From positions 248,001 to 312,000 of the forward strand of contig MBPM02000021.1 of assembly GCA_001695595.3 (NCBI GenBank): a stretch of 64,000 nt of DNA, in the 5' to 3' direction. The translations under genes were made by a program, and so were the position numbers. Source of the stretch: Plasmopara viticola. Lineage: Eukaryota > Oomycota > Peronosporomycetes > Peronosporales > Peronosporaceae. The notes below the pieces were generated by a model. It searched no databases, had not been told where the DNA came from, and saw only the letters and a program-made list of their open reading frames with translations. This document shows positions 53,614 through 64,000 of the stretch, one piece after another. Position 1 is the first letter of the stretch. Every line of letters starts with the position of its first letter.

Positions 53614-54240
53614 TCATTTTGTTTTGCTTTGAGGACTTTTGAACGTGTCAAACGTCACAACAATAGTGTCTGATAGACAAAAGATTTTCTTAAGAGAATA
53701 TTTTTTAATCCTGTTTGTGAGGTACCACCGAACGTGATGGGTAGACAACCTGGGTAGATGGTCGCGTACAACATCTCGGTTTCCCCTCAATTGTTGTTGT
53801 GGCCTCGCGTTTGACCGCGCTGAGAGTAGTTTTGGATGAGTTGTTAAACTTATCGCTTTGAGGTTTTTTAACAGAGCTTCGCACATGTCATGTTGTGCAT
53901 ACATGCTACGGATTGTATTTGATACAGAAGAAATCATAGTTGTGACATAAGCTAGTTCATAGTCTAAGTGACGCAATAACGCATCAGCCAAATTATTTTG
54001 CATTTTTTTGTTCTACTCTACAAAAAGGATATAACACCGGCTGTTTTCTAAAAGAGATGAGTTGAGTGTGTATCAGTGTGTAGTGGGGCGTGGTCTGCAT
54101 AAATCACGAATGGCTTAGAGCTTAGCCGGTATTCAATGGACCAGACAAGTACATGCTTCATCGCTTTTAACTTTTTGTCACGGACAGGCTACCTTGTTTT
54201 CGCAGCCTCTTTTTGAAATGATTCAATGTAGATCGACTGA
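53614..54240 (-). mobile_element. Ty3/gypsy RNase H to integrase-linker remnant
   Basis: On the minus strand, KPFVIYADHAPLHT near 54100-54145 matches the RNase H segment (K)PF.(V/I)(Y/T)(T/A)DH..L of Ty3 elements. It is followed, across a frameshift, by NNLADALLRHLDYELAYVTT (from about 54000), the well-known N.(L/V)ADALSR.PDYEL region between RNase H and integrase. The frame stays open to 53614 but loses similarity. It is a separate insertion from the Ty3 relics at 6.8-11.4 kb and 62-64 kb. Confidence 0.75.
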
Positions 54241-56246
54241 GGGACTGTAAGGAAATCGAAAAAAGTCATTTAATCGAACAAGAGGCGAACCAGCATGACC
54301 AATAAAGGCTTGTAGAGGCACAGTTTAACAAGGGCGAATACAGTCACTCGGTTCGATAGGCAGCTTTAGCTTGTTCAGGTCAACGATTGAATTCACTACA
54401 AGGGCTAGAAACTGTTTCAGGTGTATCTGTGATGGACCACAATCATTAATCAAATGCAATTAGTTTTTTGTCCTCAGTAAAGGCATTGCTCATACATGCT
54501 CAAATCAAACCGCACCTATTCATCGTCGGACATCTGGAAGTCACAAGTCAAACTTGAGACCGTTTGGCAAAGAGTTTTGAGCCTAGAAAACGAAAGAAAT
54601 AATAAGGACCTTACATTACTTGAAGCCAGGTTGAACCGCTGAGAATGACACCTCAACTTTCTCAATAAATCCGCTGCTTTAATTGTTAAAACGGATTCTA
54701 AGCTATAATGTAGCACATAACACGGGTGGAGCGATGACTAAACAATTCAATTTAGCACAGAACCTTAACGCTTGAGTGATTTTGTTGTGTGTATGTATCA
54801 GAAATAATGCTGCTTCATTTTGTGAGGGTTGACAGTGATTCTGGCACATATAATGTTGATCCTCACAGCCTTAGTAGTATGCGAAAAGCAGTCTTACAGT
54901 CCTCAAAAGCCGATCTTTTCATTCAGAAAGTCTATATACGCTTATCGTATAAGCAAACGCTTATAAGAGTTAAACAATTTTAAGGCTCAACGGTTTAATG
55001 TTGCCCAGACGTTTGATTACCCTTGTGGCGTTGCTTACCACTTCCATATTATTCCAATAGACGTGCTCACTGCCGCAAGGGCACTATCAATTGGGTTTGA
55101 TGGTACTCATCTACCGTAATTAATGCACTCTACAGCTTACACCTAGACATTTTGCTCATCTGCTTTTTTCCCGTGGAATTTCTGTACTACAACTTGCTAC
55201 AAGCATGAGCCGCTTACCACTTTCCTTTCTACCCTTCAAGCACAGATAGTCAATGACAAAAGCAGAGATTTTGGCTCATCATATTCCCACGCGCGGCTGA
55301 AAGACCGCGGCTTACTTACAAGGTGTTTGCTTTTTCGAATACTAAATTTAAACTGCGCTTTAGTAAATTTGTCGGAGTCGGTCCAGTGGCTTCCACGAGC
55401 TCTGTAGAATAAAATTATTGTACCACCGCACAAAAAGCACATAGCGCCTCTAAAAGAATTTCTGCTTCACTGCTTTATCCACATTTAAATGTCGCTGAGG
55501 TCGACCCTAACCGAAACGGAGTTGCATATTGTCTCTTTGGCTGGTGGTAATATGTTAACCCTAATTTAAATTTATCTCGATTTTAAGGTAGCTTCACCAT
55601 ACGCTGAGTTTTCTTCTGAAAAAAAAAGAGTTTTTTCTACATCAAAGCTCGGCTCTATGTAACGGCTGTAGCGCCTATAGACTCTTTTTCCACTTATTAA
55701 ATTAATTTTGCCAAGATCTAATAAGCATACAGAAAGTACATATGCGGAATATCGCTTGAGGTGCGTCTACGTGCGCCATTTGTCGATGTGACGACGTGAA
55801 AATTTACCAGATGAGTATTTGCCCCATCATGATGCTTTCTCTGGTCTTCTGGCTAAGTTGAATTGCGCAATTGGTTGGTAGCAACATTTGTAAGATAAAT
55901 TTACCAGAAGGGCAGTGGTGATATTACACAAAATCATTAAATTTTATGCTGCTCGCACGTGTAGGTGAAAAGTGAAACTTAAGCGTCGGTGATATTGACA
56001 AATCGTGGACCAAAGACCGTGGCTTAGGTAAACCTTGTGGTGCGTGAGACGCAAAAGGTACCATGATTTGGCTTCAAGTCCGATTACAGCAACAAATCAA
56101 TTTTTTTAGATCCGCTATAGAAATGGCATAATAGCCCCTATACAATATCCAAGCTTCTTCTCAGGCTGCGGTATTTTCAGGGCTCATGTCGCAGATATTT
56201 CGCTGAACATTCATCCCCTCCCGCCAGTCCTGAAAAAACTAGATTC
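54241..56246. other. Intergenic stretch without a supported gene
   Basis: Only short frames without motifs. The last 200 bases before 56247 form the upstream region of the GPI-anchored protein gene and include a pyrimidine-rich aacattcatcccctccc segment about 40 bases before the ATG that could act as an initiator, since oomycete initiators typically centre on a TCATTY-type motif. Confidence 0.35.
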
Positions 56247-56714
56247 ATGAAGGTATTCCACGCTCTGGTTCTCGCTGCGCTAGCACTTTCCAGTGCGTCC
56301 GGTGCTACAATCAAGGTGACCGCAGCCGACTCGCAAGCGTCTTCATCGAATACCACAGCCGACTCGGACGTGTCGTCAACGAACACCACATCTTCGACGC
56401 TTGAAATCTCGTCTCTTGCCTCTTCCGCCGCCTTGGATATCGAGGTCCCCACTGACTCTAAACAAACAGACAAAACGGATGCGGATCAAACTGTTGACTC
56501 ACCAACAAGCGACGCAAGCCTGGACTCCAGCACCACGGGTGACGAGCCCACGGTGGGTGAGGAGGACACAGGCCCCACGGGCAACTCGGGTGGCGCCATC
56601 GCTCCGCGTACGGAGCCAGCGCTATCTGGCTCGTCGGATTCGATGCCCTTCGTGAAGGCCTCCTTGGGTTCTGTTGTCTCGATTGTCATCGCTGTGGGTG
56701 CCTACTTTCTATAG
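56247..56714 (+). CDS. Secreted Ser/Thr-rich GPI-anchored protein
   Basis: This 155-residue protein has a clear signal peptide (MKVFHALVLAALALSSASGA, residues 1-20) and a mature region dominated by S, T, D and A with three N-glycosylation sequons of the NTT type (about residues 34-52). It ends with small residues (GSSDS, about 127-131) followed by a hydrophobic tail (ASLGSVVSIVIAVGAYFL), the pattern of a GPI-attachment signal. It is probably a heavily O-glycosylated cell-surface or wall mucin-like protein, as common in oomycetes. No enzymatic domain is visible. It is the first ordinary gene at the right of the repeat-rich region and is GC-rich relative to the flanks. Confidence 0.88.
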   Translation: MKVFHALVLAALALSSASGATIKVTAADSQASSSNTTADSDVSSTNTTSSTLEISSLASSAALDIEVPTDSKQTDKTDADQTVDSPTSDASLDSSTTGDEPTVGEEDTGPTGNSGGAIAPRTEPALSGSSDSMPFVKASLGSVVSIVIAVGAYFL

Positions 56715-57831
56715 AGTTAGCTCAGAGTGTACGTAGACGGCAGCATTGGGTGTCCTTTTGTATCATTTATACATTTTTTGGCCCAAATGTCTCTTGTGTC
56801 TTACGTATCGTTAACATGAGATGGATCGATCTTAGGGTTTTTCGTTAGTCTGTAATCTCTGGAGGATAGAAAGAGTCAAAAAGTGACGGCTGCACAATCA
56901 TAGATGTAACAGACAATGACCTCCACCACACGAGTTTCAATTATCAGTCGTAATACATATAATTAATATCCGCACATGTGGCAAGGGGCTAATACTCGTC
57001 CATGCGGTCGATTGAAGATATGGCGTTCACTTGCAATTTTCTCTTATTGCCACGTCAATTATAGACCTTTCGCACTTTGTCGGAGCTTACAATGACTATT
57101 GTGCAATTTGTAGTTAACTCTTGCCTAGCGTCTCCTTTCTAATCAGGTCTGAGGGTACAATCCTTTTTGCCGCTCAGCGTTTGCAGCTTGAGTGTCTGCT
57201 TGGCTATTTGCGTCATCAGCTGTTCCAGTTTAATTTTTCGGTCTTGCACCCAGCTCGATATGAACTTTCATATCGGTTGCGAATTCGTCTTCTTGGTGAA
57301 TGTTATTTAGTAAGTTTGGTCTTTCGGTAAAGTCTTTTCTCGCCTTGGGCAAAGCTTCCTGCGTATACTACACAATAGAATACGATTCGTATGCTGTTTA
57401 TTTTGTAGATAAAGATCGTACACGAAACAACCACTGAATTTCCATTTCATGCTTTGGCTTTTTCATTTGCGTAATTGAGTGCACGTAAATTTTCTCGCAT
57501 AACCTCACTTTTTACGAACTTATGGATCTGCCAGTCAAATTTCTTGTCTACATATCAACAATTTTACCTTCTTACGGTTGTCATGCGCGTGCTGGGCTTT
57601 ACAGGAATTAGTTATTGATGTTTTTAGATACTTTGAGTTAAAGATTGGGTAAAAGTGGCAATCGTTTTAAATTATTTGCTACCGAAGTATCTGTTGCTGT
57701 ATCCTTTGCTATCATATAGTGAAATGAAGTCCGCAAAATGGTCGCATAGTCTATTATCCAAGATGTGCCGCGATACAAAAATGTGTGCTCTAGAAGTAAA
57801 CCAGTTTACGGAAAACTCTCCTGCGAAGCTT
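56715..57831. other. Intergenic stretch without a supported gene
   Basis: AT-rich sequence between two convergent genes (GPI protein on plus, SNRNP27 on minus). No supported coding frame, repeat or RNA gene was seen. Confidence 0.45.
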
Positions 57832-58365
57832 CTATGACTTGTCTAGAGGACGATTGAAGCCACCTCTGCGATTCATGTACTGTCTGTACTCTCGCTTATT
57901 CTCACGTCGAGCTGTACCCGTAGCCGCGCTCTTAGCATTCTCGTCCACCTCTTTTCCCTTGGTCGAGTCAAACCCTTCGAAGCCCAGCAGCAACTTCATC
58001 TGCTCCTCTTCGCTCAAGAGCGACATCGCATTTGGTCGTTCTACCTCCTGCTTGGCCTCTACCTTAGCGCTCTCCTTCACATTACGTGGCGCAGAGCGCG
58101 ACAAAGAGCGCCGTCGACGAGCTGAAGACGGACTTTTAGACCTGCTGCGGCTATAAGATCGACGACGGCGGCTTCGACTGCGTCCATAGCTTCTACTACG
58201 CGTCCGGCGACTCCTTCGACGCCCGTAAGACGAAGACCGCGACCGAGAACGTGACGAGGAGACAGAGGGACGACGGTGTCGACTACCGGACGATTTACCC
58301 CGACGCCGGCGACGCCCTAAACTGTCGAGAGATCCACTCCTACTCCGACTTCGGCTGGGACGCAT
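57832..58365 (-). CDS. SNRNP27: U4/U6.U5 tri-snRNP-associated protein SNRNP27
   Basis: This protein of 177 residues, counted from the ATG at 58365, has an Arg-Ser-rich N-terminal half (RSRSRSGS at the start, continuing to about residue 95) and a conserved C-terminal domain. That domain contains [16 protein letters not shown] and ends [20 protein letters not shown], the signature of the SNRNP27 family, a spliceosomal tri-snRNP component. The family's usual length is about 155-180 residues. An in-frame ATG at 58446 would add a hydrophobic 27-residue extension not expected for a nuclear RS protein, so I prefer the inner start. No intron is needed. It should be a single-copy housekeeping gene. 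Confidence 0.93.
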   Translation of the reverse strand: MRPSRSRSRSGSLDSLGRRRRRGKSSGSRHRRPSVSSSRSRSRSSSYGRRRSRRTRSRSYGRSRSRRRRSYSRSRSKSPSSARRRRSLSRSAPRNVKESAKVEAKQEVERPNAMSLLSEEEQMKLLLGFEGFDSTKGKEVDENAKSAATGTARRENKREYRQYMNRRGGFNRPLDKS

Positions 58366-58526
58366 TTGTATTTTGACAGTGATAACAATACAAAATAGTA
58401 TAATATGAACGAAGGTCCAAAATGTGTGCGTAAAAAGATTTCTCAAAGGAAGGCGCTAAGTACCAAAAGCGAACAATTCTGGACACAATTGTTAATTTCG
58501 ATCCCACTTAAACAATTCCACTTAGC

Positions 58527-60580
58527 TTAAAACAACGGTGCAACATGAAATGACGAATTGACCGCCTTGTGGGTCCCCAAGGGACACAACAGCTCGTCTT
58601 GAGCATCCATCCAAATACTACAGCCACCCGTATCGACCTCAATGCGAAGACTTTTATCTACGTCGATACAACCGGTCACAATGGCGTTGCGCCACTCTGG
58701 ACACTTTTTTTTCGCAACCTGTCGCCCAGCCATCACACCGTCCCCAGCCTTAAACGCACGCCAATTCCGAACCTTTGTGTGCAACGGCGCTATTCGTGGC
58801 GACACACACTCAATCCACTCGTCCCATATAGACGTCCAGCCGCGATAGTGCACTTTAACACTCTTTGAGCGCAATGCAACCACGCGCGATTCGTACCTAA
58901 TAGAGCGATATCCAACCATTATTGATTACTTTTACCAATATAAGAAAAATCAACGTACCACTTATTGTCCGTGTCACAAGCGTCGATCAATTGGCCGACT
59001 TGAAGCTCCAAGCGCCATCGATTGTCCTCTTTCGTGGTCACCGTTAGCCGGTTATTCACATTTGCTGCTGAATGACGATCATAAATCGTCTTTGGACTTA
59101 ATGGCTTTATAATACTCGTAGCGTCACCTTTTACATCCTCACTTTTCTTTAAAACAAACGCTTTGGGGCCGATTACGGCATCGCTTTCGGCCCTGCACTC
59201 AGCTCTTTTCATGTCATTTTCACCAAAGACACAATCATCGTCTTCACCATATACAACACACCACTCGTCGCTATCTACGACAGAGTGCGTTATTTGCATA
59301 GCTTGTGCTGACCGACGGACAGACTCGAGTTCGTCGACATGTGGCTCTTGAGAAGGCGTCAATTCTTGTGGCCGCTCAAAGTAGTTTGCAAGTAACGTGT
59401 GAGGCAGAGGCAATTCTCTCTTTGCACTCGTATTTATTGGCTTGTGTGTACCCTTTTGGCAAAGAAGTTCATCTTGTGCATCCATCCACTTCTTCTTTCC
59501 ATCAACATCCACTTCAATTTGCAGCGAGTCATCTTCAACAGCACACGCTGTCACACGCGCACACCGCCATTCTGGATGCGACTTGCCACTTGCTTCAAAG
59601 CCTACTAAAATCTCATCGTTTACGCGAAATGCTCGCCAGTTTGGCACTTTGGTGTGCAATGGAGCAAGACGTGATGATGTTCGGCGTAGCCACTCATCCC
59701 ACTGATTTGTCCAGCCACGATAGTGAACTTTTACGTACACAGCGCCCGTATCCACGATGCGAGACTCAAACCAGCGTTTATCCGTGTCTAACGCGTCAAT
59801 AAGTTGCCCAATTCTAAGTTCAAAACGCCACGCATTTTCGAGAATATCGCTATAGTATCTGCCACACCGCCAATCCGTAAGCTCTTTATTCCTTCCTGCT
59901 TCAAACTTACTCTCGACAAGTAGCTGACGGTATCTTTTCTCATTAGAATGATCACTCTGAGACGTTAGCTGCAGTATAGAGCCTTTTACTACGTCTGGGC
60001 CAACCTCTTTCTGTGTGCGTAGATGTACCCACTTCATCTCGTCATTTAAGCGCTCACACACTTGAATCCTCTCATGTAAATTCCTTGGCGTCACGTGTGA
60101 AAACGTTTGGCAAAGCAGTGGTTGTCCAAGGACCAGCTCTCGGACCATTTCCTGCGTCAAATAGCCTTCTACAGCCACAATGATTGCCTCTTGGTCTTCA
60201 TCTAACAGCTCAATCGGCGTCTCTAATCCATTGTACCAAATTAGCACCTTATAGTGCTCGAGGCGTCTCGTCTGAGAAGACGTCGAGTCCATCTGCGTGG
60301 TATCAAAATCAATAGGCTTTGATTTACGCTCTTGAGTCTCGAGACTTTGATATTGCGTTCGGACACCTGAAAACTTGCTACATTTATTCGGACTACTTCC
60401 TTCTAGTGAAAACCCGTGACTATTATCGTCATTGCTTACGACGAACCAGTCGTCGGCGACGCATGGTGGGGGATCACTGGACATGGAGGCCATTGATAAC
60501 GGGATGCGATCTAGTCGACCGACTTGGTGTGGGTACATAAAATAGTGTAGAAACACGAAGCGCAACTTCAACATCGACAC
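58527..60580 (-). CDS. Two-repeat Tudor-knot/chromo-barrel-like protein, one intron
   Basis: Two adjacent frames are joined by a 62-nt intron at 58897-58958 (minus-strand donor gtacgt, acceptor ctattag). Splicing restores DNKWYESRVV, matching DKRWFESRIV in the first repeat. The joined protein has 663 residues from 60580; an internal ATG at 60493 (MASMSSDPPP) is the more natural start and gives 634. Each repeat contains VKVHYRGW...WDEW (first repeat about residues 251-382, WDEW at 294-297; the second spans the intron), the hallmark of Tudor-knot/chromo-barrel folds. It then continues with APLHTKV.NWRAF and WMDAQDELLC segments shared by both repeats. The N-terminal 240 residues are unrecognised. 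A chromatin- or peptide-binding adaptor role is inferred from the fold only. Confidence 0.85.
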
Positions 60581-60693
60581 TCACGTATAAGTATATAGAA
60601 AAAAATCCTCAATCGCTGTATCGACACAGTTTTTCGTGTACCAATGTGTAGTGATCCTGCTAAAGGTACAAAACCTCATAAGGTTTCTCTGAC

Positions 60694-61831
60694 GTGTCTC
60701 GTTTTGCGCAATCCTATTGGGTATTGCTCAATCTGATACCTTGCTCTGTTCATTGTGGTCCAGCGACCGTAGAAGACATTATTAAGATGATGCCATCGCC
60801 GCAAGTGTCTGTCCCTGACTCGGACCCGAATCACTTGGTCTCCAGCGAGCGGGAGATGTTGCTCCTAGCGCCACTTCCTAATGAACGCGTGGTCTATTGG
60901 GGCTCTGGTAGTCCTCAAGGTGAGTCTATTTCTTAATCATAAAAATGACGCTGCTGACGTGTATATCTCCACAGCGTGGCGCATTTTGATCGCTTTAGAG
61001 GAGAAGAAATTGCCATACCGTAGTGTGTGCGTAAGTTTTTCTAGCGGCGTGCTTAAGACGCCTTTTTTCCGCGCGTTGAACCCACGAATGCGCATCCCCG
61101 TCCTCGTCGAACCGGTAGAGACGTCACCGCTCTGTGACGACACGCTTCTTCTTGAAACATTGGATTCCAAGAGCAAAGTGACTGAAGCAGCTTTGGGTAT
61201 GTCTCGCCTTATGATGCCGCAATACCGTACGATTGTGTACGAGTCTAGCGCGATTCTCGAGTACCTCGAGAAGAAATACCCCGAGACGCCATGTATGCCC
61301 TCGGCACCCACTCTCTATGCCGTGGCCCAGTCGCGACTGCACGAAGCCAATGAGATTTTGTCGGTTGTAGGCGATTTGGTCGTATATTTGCGCCGATTTC
61401 CGCACGGAAAGCGTATTACGGCTGTCGTAAAGGCCAAGTGGGCATCAGTGGAGACTGAATTGAATCTATGGGAGTCCTACCTCGCTGGCCATCAATTTCT
61501 CGTCGACTCAAACGTACCCTATCTGTGTGACTTTACACTCTTTACCAATATTGCCTACGCTGTGCGATGTGGCTTGCAACTCGATGGACTCTACCCGCGA
61601 TTGGCAATGTTCTACGTACGACTGTGTGCACGTGCATCGATCGAGACGACGTGGCCACCACACTGGCGAACAACCTTTGGCTCCAAAGTACTCACCAAAA
61701 CGTGTTGTCACTGCGGTGGCAAAGCCGACCAGCCTTGTGTGTGCAAACAGCGACCAGTGATATCACTCAACATGGTACCGCCGCCATCTGCACTAACAGC
61801 CATTGTGAAACCAGAGAAAATAGTACATTGA
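60694..61831 (+). CDS. Glutathione S-transferase with one intron and Cys-rich tail
   Basis: Exon 1 runs to 60919 and exon 2 from 60975; the 55-nt intron (gtgagt...cacag) joins VVYWGSGSPQ to AWRILIALEEKKLPY, recreating the thioredoxin-like N-terminal domain. The ESSAILEYLEKKYP segment is the glutathione-binding SNAIL-type motif, and FLVDSNVPYLCDFTLF is the C-terminal-domain N-capping region. The spliced protein has 360 residues from 60694. ATGs at 60787 and 60790 are alternative starts, leaving an extension of about 30 residues before the domain. The sequence ends with CCHCGGKADQPCVC, an unusual Cys cluster beyond the GST fold. Cytosolic detoxification or thiol transfer is expected. The class is unclear; the Ser in GSPQAWR suggests a zeta-like active site. 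Confidence 0.88.
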
Positions 61832-62219
61832 CAGTTTATGTTACAACGAAGTAGTATCAGATTATATAGTACCTACCATTTTAAATATAGGTTTAAGCTC
61901 GGCTTTTCGACATGAAACAACTTTGCGTGAAAACACCCTCATGTATTCGTAAACTTCCCTCGCAGCATCCAAATTGTCATTCCTTTCTTCATCTCAGCAT
62001 GAATAATTCGCACGATCTCCCAATTTCATGATAAAGACAATTAAAGAACCTTGGGTCTCCATTCCGTAAATATTTTATGCATGAAAATGTAATCATAAGT
62101 TTCTATGTTATTTCCGAAGATCAAATGTTGTTTTAGACCTCAACTAGAATGTTCTCATTTCATGTTACATGCTTGGTGATGTCTGAACGTATCCAATTAA
62201 AAAATTGGTTCAAGTCAAG

Positions 62220-64000
62220 TTGAAAATGGCGCTTGCCAAAAGGCCAACGATTTAGATTGAGTGAAGAAGTACGCTTGCTTATTGCCATTTGCATGACTTG
62301 CTGCTGATATTGATGAAGGTGCGATATCTTGCAAAATTTTCAATACGATTTAAAATGGAGCAATACATCTCAGCGCGAGTTTCTTTGACTGAGCAATCCA
62401 AAATTCAAGGAATTGCTGACTAATAGCACCATGTCGCCAACTTCGAAGTCTTAAGAAGGCTGGTTTAGTCGTCGTGATGCTTCTTGCCCCGTCCTGCGCG
62501 TCCTCGAGTAAAGAGTCTTGACAAAGTGGAAACTTTTGGCCAGATGTTTTAACTTGCTAATCATGTATCCGATGCGTGATCGTAAGGCACGTATGGAGCA
62601 TGTCCCAAACCACTTTTCCGCGGTGATATTCTATTGCAAAATGTACGCGTCGATTATAAGCTATCTTGTCATATGCAGAAAGTCATTCTTAACGTACTGT
62701 GCTGGGTCGAGAACGTCTTGGAGGCATACTTAAATGAGTCAATTTGTCGTTTATTTCGTTTGTGCATCTAACTGCGGACTAAAAGCCGAAGAAAAGTTGT
62801 GCTGCTTTTCTACAGCAGACACGTTTGCTTGCCATAGCTTAAATGTGAACTTCGTGTCTTGGTTTAATACAATAATCCTTGGCGTGCCATGGATCTACTT
62901 ATACTTTTTAATGAAGACCTTCGTACTTCTGCAGTATCGTCTTATCTCGAAGCGATGCACTTAGTTGTTCGTGTTAAGTAATTAGCAATGAGCATTATGG
63001 TATTGAAACCACGCATGGTCTCAGGTAGAGCCACGATAGGTTCATCGAATTGCCAGTCCATCCGTATCTTAGAAAAAGAGACTGTAGTAATCCGGGCAGT
63101 CATGGATGTCTAGCCTCGTTGCGCTGACTCAATTCGTAAGTGTTGAAATAGCGCAAGATGAATTTCATCATTTTCGGCTAGTAGTACTTATGACGCACGG
63201 TCAGGTAGTTTTTTTGTGAAGCACTGGGAGGTCGCCTAACGACACACAATCGTGAATATCATAGATGACGCGTTTTTTTAAATATAGGTCGTTGTAGTCG
63301 TGCAATTTTGTCTTCGCCCATTGAGTAATAGGATACTATTTTAAAATTAGCGCTTCGGCACAACCTTTCTTTTTTACGTATTCTTGATGATCTACTGAAG
63401 GTCTCTATTTCACATATACATTGCACTTGAGGGATCAGTCATTGTAACTTTGCTGGTTCTGATTGTGGCCACAATTTCATGATTCTTAGCCGCTTCCGAT
63501 AGCTCTTGCAAGCTAACTTGGGCAGCACTATCCTCGATTTCATTAATTGCGCGTCGATGCATCAGCCGCGCTGTTAGATGTACCAAAATCCTGCATATAC
63601 AAAGACTAAAGTTCAGCAACCTTATTAGACTATCCAGCCACTCTGCATCAGGATCTTAACACTATTACGATTTATTATGACCGTAGCTGGTCGATCGCGA
63701 ATTTTCACGAGGCATGATTTTAGCGCATGCATAAGTACAAGTGGCTGTTGCATCACGGACATATTATATCAGCTTGGCAGGCTCAATTTTTCGACCGGTA
63801 GATGCGATGGAATGATTTAGCCTTTCCTCTTAAAAAATTCTCCCGATCGCGAAGGGTGATACGTTAATTTGGATATCGCATTACTTCTAAGAATTACTAA
63901 AGATTGAGAGCAGATAGAAACGTCAAGCGATGTTCGACTTCGATGAAGGAGCAAAGGTAATTGTCCAGATCTTAGATTTCTTCTCGAGAATATTGTTTGC
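62220..64000 (-). mobile_element. Second decayed Ty3/gypsy relic, same family, cut by the window edge
   Basis: Segments match the first relic in the same order and orientation. About 62330-62470 corresponds to the integrase C-terminal region at 7160-7290. About 62790-63060 corresponds to the integrase core at 7590-7810 (shared cagcagacacg, gtgccatgg and ctgcagtatcgtc motifs). About 63440-63560 corresponds to 8230-8350 (shared gctcttgcaagctaacttgggcagc), and about 63700-63880 to the RNase H region at 8500-8700. No long frame remains; the copy is more degraded than the first. Gag and the start of pol would lie beyond the window. Confidence 0.8.

Overview
The window looks like a repeat-rich segment of an oomycete genome (Peronosporaceae-type: Phytophthora or a downy mildew). 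The evidence is a Crinkler (CRN) effector gene with LFLAK and HVLVxxP-type header motifs, START plus FYVE-like zinc-finger proteins of the oomycete kind, chromodomain Ty3 and Ty1/copia relics, very short introns (55 and 62 nt), and a compact island of ordinary eukaryotic genes at the right end. No rRNA, CRISPR array or bacterial operon was seen.

Layout. Positions 1-1911 form one arm of a large inverted repeat; the other arm is 16764-18605. Positions 1912-5845 carry START-FYVE gene copy 1, and this whole block recurs at 21598-25563. Positions 6818-11414 (minus) hold a decayed Ty3/gypsy element with a chromodomain. About 11.4-16.8 kb and 18.6-21.6 kb hold almost nothing recognisable. Positions 22807-35354 (unit A) and 35356-47939 (unit B) are a 12.55 kb head-to-tail tandem duplication. 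Each unit contains, in order: a START-FYVE gene (intact in A, frameshifted in B); a Ty3 chromodomain tail and a 25-bp tandem repeat; an endogenous DNA-virus block; a CRN effector gene inside that block; a truncated copia pol; and two degenerate CRN N-terminal headers. From 47.9 to 56.2 kb there is mostly decayed sequence, including one Ty3 RNase H remnant. From 56.2 to 61.9 kb lies a gene island: a GPI-anchored Ser/Thr-rich secreted protein, SNRNP27, a two-repeat Tudor-knot/chromo-barrel-like protein and a glutathione S-transferase. From 62.2 kb to the window end there is a second relic of the same Ty3 family.

The most interesting object is the virus block. It encodes a probable double-jelly-roll major capsid protein, divergently next to an adenain-type cysteine protease. 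Small AT-rich genes follow, including a protein with two ExoX-C-terminal-like repeats and a 32-residue CxC...H...H peptide. This set is typical of Polinton-like viruses, virophages and Mavericks. No polymerase, packaging ATPase or integrase is visible, so it is a partial or relic element. A complete CRN gene (header, P-loop NTPase, REase-like nuclease) sits between its genes in both units and is compositionally distinct from them. The two copies have decayed in different places: the capsid gene is intact only in B, the 129-aa gene only in A, and the protease is dead in both for different reasons. The CRN header domain is much more diverged between the units than anything around it.

Limits: family assignments come from reading motifs, not from searches. 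Boundaries of repeats are accurate to a few bases where a junction is visible and to roughly 50 bases elsewhere.
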